From contig NZ_VCNP01000040.1 in NCBI RefSeq assembly GCF_006782915.1, forward strand, positions 186,001 through 250,000: a DNA stretch of 64,000 nucleotides, read 5' to 3'. Both the position numbers and the translations under genes were made by a program. Position 1 is the first letter of the stretch, and every line of letters begins with the position of its first letter. The stretch comes from Streptomyces calvus. GTDB taxonomy: Bacteria; Actinomycetota; Actinomycetes; Streptomycetales; Streptomycetaceae. Positions 36,448 through 44,326 of this stretch are shown here, in pieces. A model generated the notes under the pieces. The model was given only the letters and a program-made list of their open reading frames with translations, searched no databases and was not told where the DNA came from.

Positions 36448-38708
36448 CCACGCAGTACGACCGGACGAGTCCCCCGCCGGACCCGGCCGACTGGGCACCC
36501 CCCTCCCCGGACGCCCGCCACCGAGCCGCTCCCTCCTCCGGGACCTCCCACCGAGCCGCTTCCGCCTCCTGCCCTGAGGACCCGCGCCCCGCCGCCCCCG
36601 CGCCCGGCGCACCGCGGCCGCCGCTGGCCCGCAGGGCATGGCGCGGCCGGCCCGAGGACCCCCGCTGGGTGCGCCCCGCCTTCCTCGGCCTGCTCCTGGT
36701 GACCGGCCTGCTCTACCTCTACGACCTGAGTGCCTCCGGATACGCCAACTCCTTCTACTCGGCGGCCGTGCAGGCGGGCAGCCAGTCCTGGAAGGCGTTC
36801 TTCTTCGGCTCGCTGGACGCGGCCAACGCCATCACCGTCGACAAGCCCCCGGCCGCGCTGTGGCCGATGGAACTGTCGGTGCGGATCTTCGGCCTGAACC
36901 CGTGGGCGATCCTGGTGCCCGAGGTGCTCATGGGTGTCGCCACGGTCGCCGTGGTGTACGCGGGCGTGCGCCGCCGCTTCGGCCCGGCGGCCGGCCTGAT
37001 CGCGGGCACGGTGCTGGCGCTGACGCCCGTCGCGGCGCTGATGTTCCGCTTCAACAACCCGGATGCGCTGCTGGCGCTGCTGATGTCCGTCGCCTGCTAC
37101 CTCGTGGTGCGCGCGGTGGAGGACGGCCGGACCAGGTGGCTCGTGTGGGCCGGGGCCGTGATCGGCTTCGCGTTCCTCGCCAAGACCCTCCAGGCGTTCC
37201 TGATCCTGCCGGCCCTGGCGCTGGTGTACGGCGTCTGCGCCCCGGTGCGGCTGCGCCGGCGGCTCGGCCAGCTGGCCCTGGCGACCGCGGCGCTGGTGGT
37301 GTCCGGCGGCTGGTGGGTGGCGGTCGTCGAGCTGTGGCCGGCGTCCTCGCGGCCGTACGTCGGCGGGTCGCAGCACAACAGCTTCCTGGAGCTGACCTTC
37401 GGCTACAACGGTCTGGGCCGGCTGAACGGCGAGGAGACCGGCAGTGTCGGCGGCGGTGGCGGCGGCATGGGCGGCGGCGGGCAGTGGGGCGAGACCGGCT
37501 GGGACCGGATGTTCAACTCCGAGATCGGCGGCCAGATCTCCTGGCTGCTGCCCGCCGCGCTGATCCTGCTCGTCGCGGGCCTGGCCGTGACCCGGAGGGC
37601 CGCGCGGACCGACGCCGCCCGCGCCTCGTTCCTGGTGTGGGGCGGCTCGCTGCTGATGACCGCGGCCGTCTTCAGCTGCATGGCCGGCATCTTCCACCAG
37701 TACTACACGGTGGCCCTCGCCCCGTACCTCGCGGCCGTGGTCGGCATGGGAGCCGCGGCCCTGTGGGAGAGGCGGCACGGCATCGGCGCCTCGCTCGCGC
37801 TCGCGGCCGCCGCCACGGCGACCGCGGCCTGGGGCTACGTGCTGCTCGACCGCACGCCGGACTACCTGCCGTGGCTGAAGTGGCCCGTGCTGGTCGGCGG
37901 TCTGGTCGCCGCGCTCGGGCTGGTCTTGGCCGGCCGGGCCGGGCGGCGCGTGGCCCTCGCGGCGGCGGGGCTCGGCCTGGTGGCCGCGCTGGCCGGTCCG
38001 ACGGCGTACACGCTGAGCACGGTGCAGGAGCCGCACACCGGTTCCATCGTCACCGCCGGTCCGGCCGGGGCGGGCATGGGCGGCGGTCCCGGCGGGGGCG
38101 GCGGCTTCCCCGGCGGCGGGAACCAGCAGGGCCGGCAGGGCCAGGCCCCGCCCGGCGGCGGCACGGACGGCTTCCCGGGCGGCGGCCCGACGGGCCGGAA
38201 CAACCAGAACAACCAGAACAACCAGAACAACCAGGGCGGCCAGGGCGGCCAGAACGGTCGGACACTGCCCGTCGCGCCCGGTGGCAGTGCCGAGTCGGGC
38301 ACGCCCGGGGGCCGCGCGGGCGGCGGCATGGGCGGGCTGCTCGGCGGTGCGAACGTCGACTCCGAGGCGAAGGCGCTGCTGGCGGCCGACGCCGACGACT
38401 ACACCTGGGCCGCCGCGGCCGTCGGCGCGCAGAACGCGGCGAGTTACCAACTCGCCACCGGTGAGCCGGTGATGGCGATCGGCGGCTTCAACGGCACCGA
38501 CCCGTCGCCGACGCTCGGCCGGTTCCAGCAGTACGTGACCGAAGGGAAGATCCACTACTTCGTCGCCGGTGGCGGCATGGGCGGTGGCAGGGGCGGCGAC
38601 TCCGGCACGTCCGCACAGATCGCCTCCTGGGTGGAGGAGAACTTCACGGAGGTGACGGTCGGGTCGGCCACCTTCTACGACCTCACGCAGCCCACGACCG
38701 ACGGCTGA
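36444..38708 (+). CDS. GT39-type membrane glycosyltransferase (ArnT/YkcB-like)
   Basis: 754 residues. After a Pro-rich cytoplasmic tail of about 75 residues come some 11-12 membrane helices. The GT39 signature of an acidic first loop is seen in SWKAFFFGSLDAANAITVDK, followed by PPAALWPMEL. A Gly insert (GGGGGMGGGG) breaks one outer loop. The long C-terminal part holds a Gly/Pro/Asn-rich linker with an NNQ repeat and a folded end domain found in YkcB-like proteins. It should transfer a sugar from a lipid carrier to a wall or envelope acceptor. Coupled to the GT2/GtrA gene by ATGA. Confidence 0.88.
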   Translation: MTTQYDRTSPPPDPADWAPPSPDARHRAAPSSGTSHRAASASCPEDPRPAAPAPGAPRPPLARRAWRGRPEDPRWVRPAFLGLLLVTGLLYLYDLSASGYANSFYSAAVQAGSQSWKAFFFGSLDAANAITVDKPPAALWPMELSVRIFGLNPWAILVPEVLMGVATVAVVYAGVRRRFGPAAGLIAGTVLALTPVAALMFRFNNPDALLALLMSVACYLVVRAVEDGRTRWLVWAGAVIGFAFLAKTLQAFLILPALALVYGVCAPVRLRRRLGQLALATAALVVSGGWWVAVVELWPASSRPYVGGSQHNSFLELTFGYNGLGRLNGEETGSVGGGGGGMGGGGQWGETGWDRMFNSEIGGQISWLLPAALILLVAGLAVTRRAARTDAARASFLVWGGSLLMTAAVFSCMAGIFHQYYTVALAPYLAAVVGMGAAALWERRHGIGASLALAAAATATAAWGYVLLDRTPDYLPWLKWPVLVGGLVAALGLVLAGRAGRRVALAAAGLGLVAALAGPTAYTLSTVQEPHTGSIVTAGPAGAGMGGGPGGGGGFPGGGNQQGRQGQAPPGGGTDGFPGGGPTGRNNQNNQNNQNNQGGQGGQNGRTLPVAPGGSAESGTPGGRAGGGMGGLLGGANVDSEAKALLAADADDYTWAAAAVGAQNAASYQLATGEPVMAIGGFNGTDPSPTLGRFQQYVTEGKIHYFVAGGGMGGGRGGDSGTSAQIASWVEENFTEVTVGSATFYDLTQPTTDG

Positions 38709-38793
38709 GGCGCCGGAACGACCCGGGCAGGAACGGGCGGGGAGGGCGGGGAGTCGCGGGAGCCACCGCCCTCACCGTTGTCCGCCCACGCCG

Positions 38794-38833
38794 TGTTGTA
38801 CACCGTATGGGAGCTGTTCTACGGTGTACAACA
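38794..38833. promoter_or_regulatory. 14-bp-arm palindrome touching the exporter start codon
   Basis: TGTTGTACACCGTA (38794-38807) and its exact complement TACGGTGTACAACA (38820-38833) are separated by 12 bp. Each arm contains the self-complementary TGTACA. The right arm ends at the A of the ATG, so a bound repressor would cover the start. The TetR protein encoded at 40451 is the obvious candidate. Confidence 0.8.
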
Positions 38834-40356
38834 TGACGACGTCCCCACAGGAACAGGCCCCCGACCGGTCCCCGGGTCAGGCGGCCGGGCAGCCCCAGGG
38901 CCACGCCCGCCGCTGGCTGATCCTCGGAGTCATCTGCCTCGCGCAGCTCACCGTCCTGCTGGACAACACCGTCCTGAACGTGGCGATCCCCTCCCTCACC
39001 CGGGAACTGGACGCCTCCACCGCCGACATCCAGTGGATGATCAACGCCTACTCCCTGGTGCAGTCGGGACTGCTGCTCACCGCGGGCAACGCCGCCGACC
39101 GCTACGGCCGCAAGCGGATGCTGATCGTCGGCCTGACCCTGTTCGGCGCGGGCTCGCTGGTGGCCGGACTGGCCGGATCCGCCGGTCAGTTGATCGCCGC
39201 GCGGGCCGGTATGGGGATCGGCGGCGCGCTGCTGCTGACCACGACCCTCGCCGTCGTGATGCAGATCTTCACGCACGAGGAGCAGCCCCGGGCGATCGGC
39301 ATCTGGGCCGCCGTCAACTCGCTGGGCTTCGCGGCCGGTCCGCTGGTCGGCGGGTTCATCCTGAACCACTTCTGGTGGGGCGCGATCTTCCTGGTCAACC
39401 TGCCGGTCGTGGTCCTCGCCCTGGTGGCCGTCGCCGCCTACGTCCCCGAGTCCCGCAACCGCCAGGGCGACCGGCCCGACGTCGTCGGCGCCGTGCTCTC
39501 CACCATCGGCATGGCCTCCCTGGTCTACGCGATCATCTCCGGCCCCGAGCACGGCTGGGCGTCCGTCCGGGTCCTGGGCACCGCGGCCGGGGCCGCGGCG
39601 GTGCTCGCCGCCTTCGCGTACTGGGAGAGCCGGATCCCTCACCCCATGCTCGACCCGCAGTTCTTCCGCATCCGCCGCTTCACGGCCTCGGTCGGCGGTC
39701 TCGTGCTGATCACCTTCGGCATGGGCGGCGCGCTGTTCCTGCTCACCCAGTACCTCCAGTTCGTCCTCGGCTACGGTCCGCTGGAAGCCGGCCTGCGCAC
39801 CGCGCCGATGGCGCTGACCGTCGTCGCCCTCAACTTCACGGGCGTGGCCACCAAGTGGTCGGCGCGGATGGGCACCCCGGTCTCCATCGGCCTCGGCATG
39901 GGGCTGATGGCGGCCGGACTGGTGTCGATCGCCACACTCACCGCGCACGGCTACGCCGGCACACTGCTCGGCCTGGTCCTGATCGGGACGGGCACGGCCG
40001 TCGGCAGCCCGGTCATGTCGCACGCGATCATGAGTTCCATCCCCCGGGACAAGGCGGGCGTCGGCGCCGGGATCAACGGCACCCTCGCCGAGTTCGGCAC
40101 CGGCCTCGGGGTGGCCGTGCTGGGCGCGGTGCTGAACGCGCGGTTCGCGGCGCTGGTCCCGGTGGCGGCCGGCTCGCTGCCGGTGGCGCTGGCCGCGGCC
40201 GGCTCCGACGGCGAGCGGGCCCGGATCACCGACGCGTACTCCTCGGGACTGGAGACGAGTCTGCTGGTCGGCGCGGTGGCCGTGCTGCTCGGCGGGCTGG
40301 TCGCCGGGGCCTTGCTGCACCGGGCGGATCGGGCAGACTCGGGGAAGAAGGCCTGA
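38833..40356 (+). CDS. DHA2-family MFS multidrug exporter
   Basis: 507 residues with about 14 membrane helices. Marks: LDNTVLNVAIPSL in helix 1, QWMINAYSLV, the loop motif GNAADRYGRKRM, and the antiporter motif region SLGFAAGPLVGG. It exports drugs or metabolites using the proton gradient. No ribosome site precedes ATG 38833, so the message may be leaderless or nearly so. Followed 94 bp later by its likely TetR regulator. Confidence 0.9.
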   Translation: MTTSPQEQAPDRSPGQAAGQPQGHARRWLILGVICLAQLTVLLDNTVLNVAIPSLTRELDASTADIQWMINAYSLVQSGLLLTAGNAADRYGRKRMLIVGLTLFGAGSLVAGLAGSAGQLIAARAGMGIGGALLLTTTLAVVMQIFTHEEQPRAIGIWAAVNSLGFAAGPLVGGFILNHFWWGAIFLVNLPVVVLALVAVAAYVPESRNRQGDRPDVVGAVLSTIGMASLVYAIISGPEHGWASVRVLGTAAGAAAVLAAFAYWESRIPHPMLDPQFFRIRRFTASVGGLVLITFGMGGALFLLTQYLQFVLGYGPLEAGLRTAPMALTVVALNFTGVATKWSARMGTPVSIGLGMGLMAAGLVSIATLTAHGYAGTLLGLVLIGTGTAVGSPVMSHAIMSSIPRDKAGVGAGINGTLAEFGTGLGVAVLGAVLNARFAALVPVAAGSLPVALAAAGSDGERARITDAYSSGLETSLLVGAVAVLLGGLVAGALLHRADRADSGKKA

Positions 40357-40450
40357 CGGACCGGGCCGCCCGCGGGCAGCGGGCGGTCGGCGCGCCCCGT
40401 ACCGGGGTGCCTAGCATGAACCGGCGTCGGCGAGTCGAGGAAGGTGCGCC

Positions 40451-41233
40451 ATGGTGAGGGCAGCCCAGCGGTCCGAGCGCGGGCCGCGGCCCAGTGTCTG
40501 GCTGGAGGGCGGGGCCCGCCGCGGCGGGCGCGGCGGCGGGCAGCCGTCGGGGCTGGACCGGGAGCGCATCACCGAGGCCACGGTCCGGCTGCTGGACGCC
40601 GAGGGCCTGGCCAAGTTCTCCATGCGCCGGCTCGCCGCAGAACTGAACGTGACGGCGATGTCCGTCTACTGGTACGTCGACACCAAGGACGACCTGCTCG
40701 AACTCGCGCTGGACGCGGCCTTCGGCGAGCCCGCGCTGCCCGATCCGGACGCCGACGAGGACTGGCGCGACCAGCTGCGCGCGCTGGCCCGGGAGTACCG
40801 GGCCCTGCTGGTGCGCCACCCCTGGCTGTCGCCGCTGGCCGGGAAGTACCTCAACATCGGGCCCAACGCGCTGGCGTTCTCCCGGGTGATCCAGCAGGTC
40901 ATCCGGAAGACGGGACTGCCCGCGCACGGGCTGACCGGGGCCATCTCCGCCGTCTTCCAGTTCGTGTACGGCTACGGCACGATCGAGGGCCACTTCCTCG
41001 CCCGTGTCGCCGCGACCGGCATGACCGCCGACGAGTACCACCGCGACGCCATGACCGCGGTGACGCGGTCACCGGACGCCGCCGAGGTCATCGGCGAGTC
41101 CACGAGGATCATGGAGGCCCGCGGCGGCGACACGGTCGAGGAGATGATGGAGCGGGACTTCGCCTTCGCCCTGGACCTGCTGGTCGCGGGCATGGAGGCG
41201 ATGGTCGCCCGCAGCCGGGACAACCGTCCGTAG
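40451..41233 (+). CDS. TetR/AcrR regulator (TetR_C class)
   Basis: 260 residues. Gly/Arg-rich N-terminal tail (1-35), then a TetR helix-turn-helix: RITEATVRLLDAEGLAKFS, LAAELNVTAMSVYWYVDTKD (about 38-85). A large C-terminal domain follows, as in TetR itself. GAGGAAGG precedes ATG 40451. Its gene follows the exporter in the same direction, so it probably represses it through the palindrome at 38794. Confidence 0.9.
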   Translation: MVRAAQRSERGPRPSVWLEGGARRGGRGGGQPSGLDRERITEATVRLLDAEGLAKFSMRRLAAELNVTAMSVYWYVDTKDDLLELALDAAFGEPALPDPDADEDWRDQLRALAREYRALLVRHPWLSPLAGKYLNIGPNALAFSRVIQQVIRKTGLPAHGLTGAISAVFQFVYGYGTIEGHFLARVAATGMTADEYHRDAMTAVTRSPDAAEVIGESTRIMEARGGDTVEEMMERDFAFALDLLVAGMEAMVARSRDNRP

Positions 41234-41289
41234 CCGGCACAGACCCCCGCAGCGAGGACTGACCTGCCCATGCCGGGGCCGGCCCTCCC

Positions 41290-41515
41290 CCCCCGGTAGG
41301 CACTGGCCCGCCCGTGGCCGGCACTGACCGCCCGCCGTCCGACCTGACCGTCCGCAGCGGGGACGACGGTTCGCAGCGGGGCCGACCGCCCGCCGTCCGA
41401 CCTGACCGCCCGCAGCCGGGACGACCGCCCGCAGCCGGGACGACCGCCCGCAGCCGGGACGACCGTCCGCGGCCGGGACGACTGTCCGCACCCGGAGCCG
41501 ACCCGACCGGCCGGA
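41290..41515. repeat. Degenerate tandem repeat array (GACCGCCCGCAGCCGGGAC)
   Basis: About ten imperfect 19-20-bp copies; the four between 41400 and 41480 are nearly identical. They fill the gap between the convergent TetR and PPOX genes. Confidence 0.8.
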
Positions 41516-41520
41516 CCGGG

Positions 41521-41991
41521 CTACTCCCCCTCGACCAGCCGCGCCGGGAAGCCGCCGGTCGCCACCGGGCCCCAACGCTCCGGCGTGATCCGGATGATGG
41601 ACTTGCCCTGCTTGAGCATCGCCCGGCGGTACTCGTCCCAGTCGGGGTGCTCCCCGGCGATGTTCCGGTAGTACTCCACCAGCGGCTCCATGGACTCGGG
41701 CGAGTCCACGACCTCGGCGGTGCCGTCGACCTGCACCCAGGGACCGTTCCAGTCGTCGCTGAGCACGATCAGGCTGACCCGCGGGTCGCGCTTGGCGTTG
41801 CGGGTCTTGGCGCGCTCGGGGTAGGTGGAAACGACGATCCGGCCCGAGTCGTCGACCCCGCAGGTCAGCGGGGAGCCCTGAGGGCCGCCGTCCGCCCGCC
41901 GGGTCAGCAGGATCGCGCGGTGCCGGGGCCGTACGAAGTCGAGCAGTTCGTCGAGGGAGACGCGGGTGTTCGTCGCGATGTTCGGTGCCAT
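41521..41991 (-). CDS. PPOX-class, probably F420-dependent, oxidoreductase
   Basis: 156 residues forming a split-barrel flavin-type fold: ILLTRRADGGPQGSPLTCGV, IVVSTYPERAKTRNAKRDPR, and VQVDGTAEVVDS. The K/R-T-R-N pattern is typical of F420-binding members that reduce small molecules such as biliverdin or unsaturated compounds. Substrate unknown. ATG 41991. Confidence 0.88.
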   Translation of the reverse strand: MAPNIATNTRVSLDELLDFVRPRHRAILLTRRADGGPQGSPLTCGVDDSGRIVVSTYPERAKTRNAKRDPRVSLIVLSDDWNGPWVQVDGTAEVVDSPESMEPLVEYYRNIAGEHPDWDEYRRAMLKQGKSIIRITPERWGPVATGGFPARLVEGE

Positions 41992-42094
41992 GGCGTCAGA
42001 CTAGGGGGTGCCGTTCGGACGGGGCCGACGCCACTCGACGGCGCAGATGTGCGTGCCACGCCCCGCGAAACCGACATGATCCAAACGACAGGGC

Positions 42095-42460
42095 CTAGGC
42101 GGCCATCGCCTCGTCGAGGTTGTCGTACACGGGGACGTCGCGGCGCAGGCCGGTCAGCTCCAGCACCCGGCTGGCCACGCTCTCCGGGCGGGCCACCACG
42201 TACACCGAGGTGCCGGGGCGCAGCAGATGCCGTACGTCGTTGATGAGGCGGACACCCTGGGAGTCCATGAACCGGGTCGCGGTGAGGTCGAGGACCACGA
42301 CCCGCGGCCGGCGGCCCTTGGCGGGGCGGGCCTGGGACATGATCAGCGGCAGCAGCCCGTCCGCGTTGGAGAAGTCGACCTCGGGCGGGAACGGCAGCAG
42401 GACCCGCTCGGGCGGGGCGCCCGGTTCGGGGGGTGGGGGGAGGAAGGGCACGGTACTCAC
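42095..42460 (-). CDS. STAS-domain anti-anti-sigma factor-like protein
   Basis: 121 residues from GTG 42460. A Pro-rich start (PFLPPPPEPG) is followed by a STAS domain. The loop with the phosphorylatable Ser reads TATRFMDSQGVRLI, so Ser is present. STAS proteins bind and release anti-sigma ATPases. GTG 42451 has a better ribosome site (AGGTGA) but short spacing; the true start is uncertain. Divergent from the GAF-ANTAR gene, which suggests joint stress regulation. Confidence 0.82.
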   Translation of the reverse strand: MSTVPFLPPPPEPGAPPERVLLPFPPEVDFSNADGLLPLIMSQARPAKGRRPRVVVLDLTATRFMDSQGVRLINDVRHLLRPGTSVYVVARPESVASRVLELTGLRRDVPVYDNLDEAMAA

Positions 42461-42624
42461 CTGACAGACATGCGTCCGGGATTCCGGTAAGGCCACTTCC
42501 TGACCCGTCCACCCATTGCACCACGTCGGAGCGGATCGGCGAAAGCGGCTAAAGTTTGTACGTCCTGTGCTCGCAGTCGGGAATGTGCTGCGGAGCTCTC
42601 CTGCGCACGGCCTTTCGGCCGTGC

Positions 42625-43347
42625 ATGCCGAAGAGGTTCGTGGTGGTTGCGTCCCGGTTTTCTGATTTGCCCCATTTGCCTGCCGGTGTCGAACTGGCGG
42701 AAGCGCTTACCACGGCGGCCCGCCGACTGCACGAGACGTCCAGCCCGGCCGGCACCCTCGACACCGCCGTGCGGCTCGCCGTGGACCTGGTGCCCGGAGC
42801 CGACCACGCGGGCATCTCCGTGATGGAGCGGAACAACCGGCGCCGCACGCTCGCCTGGACCGACGAGGTGGTGCGCGCCGCCGAGGACGGCCACCCGCGG
42901 GACGACGGCCGGCCGTACTGGGACCGGCTGTGGACCGCTCCGGTGGCCGAGGTGACGGACAGTGAGGGCGACGAGGGCGAGGACACGCTGTCCGGACTGG
43001 GGCTGCGGTCCGTGCTGTCGCTGCGGTTGCGCGCCGACCGCCGCCGGCTGACCGTGCTCACCGCCTACTCCCGCAAGCCGCGCGCCTTCGACGAGACGGC
43101 GCTGCGGATCGGGCGGCTGTTCACCGCGCACGTCGGCATAGCCCTGGACTCCGCGACCGTGCGCGAGCAGCTCACCCAGGCGATGCACACCCGGGACCTG
43201 ATCGGCCAGGCCACCGGCATCCTCATGGAGCGCCTGGACATCGACGCGGCCGGCGCCTTCGACAGCCTGGTGCGCGCCTCGCAGCGGGAGAACGTGAAGC
43301 TGCGCGACCTCGCCCGCCGCATCGTCGACGCGCACAACAACCCCTGA
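42625..43347 (+). CDS. GAF-ANTAR domain regulator
   Basis: 240 residues from ATG 42625; GTG 42643, 6 nt after AGAGG, is as likely. A GAF domain (about 25-175) is followed by an ANTAR domain: LTQAMHTRDLIGQATGILME, then FDSLVRASQRENVKLRDLAR. ANTAR proteins bind paired RNA stem-loops and prevent transcription termination. The target RNA is not evident nearby. Divergent from the STAS gene. Confidence 0.87.
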   Translation: MPKRFVVVASRFSDLPHLPAGVELAEALTTAARRLHETSSPAGTLDTAVRLAVDLVPGADHAGISVMERNNRRRTLAWTDEVVRAAEDGHPRDDGRPYWDRLWTAPVAEVTDSEGDEGEDTLSGLGLRSVLSLRLRADRRRLTVLTAYSRKPRAFDETALRIGRLFTAHVGIALDSATVREQLTQAMHTRDLIGQATGILMERLDIDAAGAFDSLVRASQRENVKLRDLARRIVDAHNNP

Positions 43348-43387
43348 CGGGCCGCGTGCGGCGGGCGGTGCACGCCGTCGCCGGCCG

Positions 43388-44209
43388 CTACGCGGCGGGC
43401 AGCGACTCCCCCTGAACCGCCTGGATGTCCAGCTCCACCCGCAGCGTGGTGCCGATGGCCGCGATGCCCGCCTGGAGGACCTGGTTGTAGTTCATCGCGA
43501 AGTCCTCGCGCCGCAGTTCGGCCGTGGCGCGGAAGGCCGCCCGGGTGCCGCCCCAGGGGTCCGCGCCGGTGCCCAGGTAGGCCAGGTCCAGGTCGACGGG
43601 GCGGACGACCCCGCGCATGGCCAGCTCACCGTGGACGGTCCAGCGGTCGGGACCGGCCTCGGTCAGCCCGGTGGACCGGTAGGTGATCTCCGGGTACCGC
43701 TCCACGTCCAGGAAGTCCGCGGACCGCAGATGGGTGTCGCGCATCCCGTTGCCGGTGTCGATGGACGCCGCCCGGATCACCGCCTCCACCCGGGACTTGG
43801 CGATGTCGTCCGGCGCGACCTCCACCGAGGCCGCGAACTCGGTGAACCGCCCGCGCACACTGGAGATGCCCAGGTGCTGGGCGACGGCGGCCACGCTGGA
43901 GTGCGCCGGGTCGACGGTCCACGGCCCGGGCGGCGGCAGCTCCGCGCCGCCCTGCCGGGCCAGCGTCACCGTCCCGACCTCGGCCCGCCCGCTCGCGGTG
44001 ACGACGGCGCTCGCGGCGGCCGGCGCGTACCCGACCGCCGTGATGATCACGGTGTACGCCCCGGGTGCCAGCGCCGTGGTGTCCCGGACGGCGCCCTCGG
44101 CGTCCGCCTCGGCGCGCAGCACCTGTGTGCCGGTCGCGTCGGTCACCGTGACGACCGCGTGCGACACGGCCCATCCGTCCCGGGTGCGGATCCTCGCGGT
44201 CAGTGGCAT
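43388..44209 (-). CDS. YceI-like lipid-binding protein with N-terminal carboxypeptidase-regulatory-like domain
   Basis: 273 residues. N-terminal transthyretin-like beta sandwich (about 1-85: TVTDATGTQVLRAEADAEGA, LAPGAYTVIITAVGYAP). Then a YceI lipocalin-like domain: WTVDPAHSSVAAVAQHLG, SIDTGNGMRDTHLRSADFLD, and ELTMRG-like ELAMRGVVRPV. YceI proteins bind polyisoprenoids. No signal peptide is visible, so it is probably cytoplasmic. The exporter upstream carries the same kind of beta-sandwich domains, so the two genes seem to share a module. Confidence 0.85.
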   Translation of the reverse strand: MPLTARIRTRDGWAVSHAVVTVTDATGTQVLRAEADAEGAVRDTTALAPGAYTVIITAVGYAPAAASAVVTASGRAEVGTVTLARQGGAELPPPGPWTVDPAHSSVAAVAQHLGISSVRGRFTEFAASVEVAPDDIAKSRVEAVIRAASIDTGNGMRDTHLRSADFLDVERYPEITYRSTGLTEAGPDRWTVHGELAMRGVVRPVDLDLAYLGTGADPWGGTRAAFRATAELRREDFAMNYNQVLQAGIAAIGTTLRVELDIQAVQGESLPAA

Positions 44210-44326
44210 CCCGTATCTCCCTGCAAAACCTGAAAAACCTGAAGAAAATGGTCGTGACGCGATCGGCCCGCGGCGGGGCGCGTCTCCACTGCGGGACGCG
44301 CCCGGGTGCCGCGGGCCGGGGCCGGG

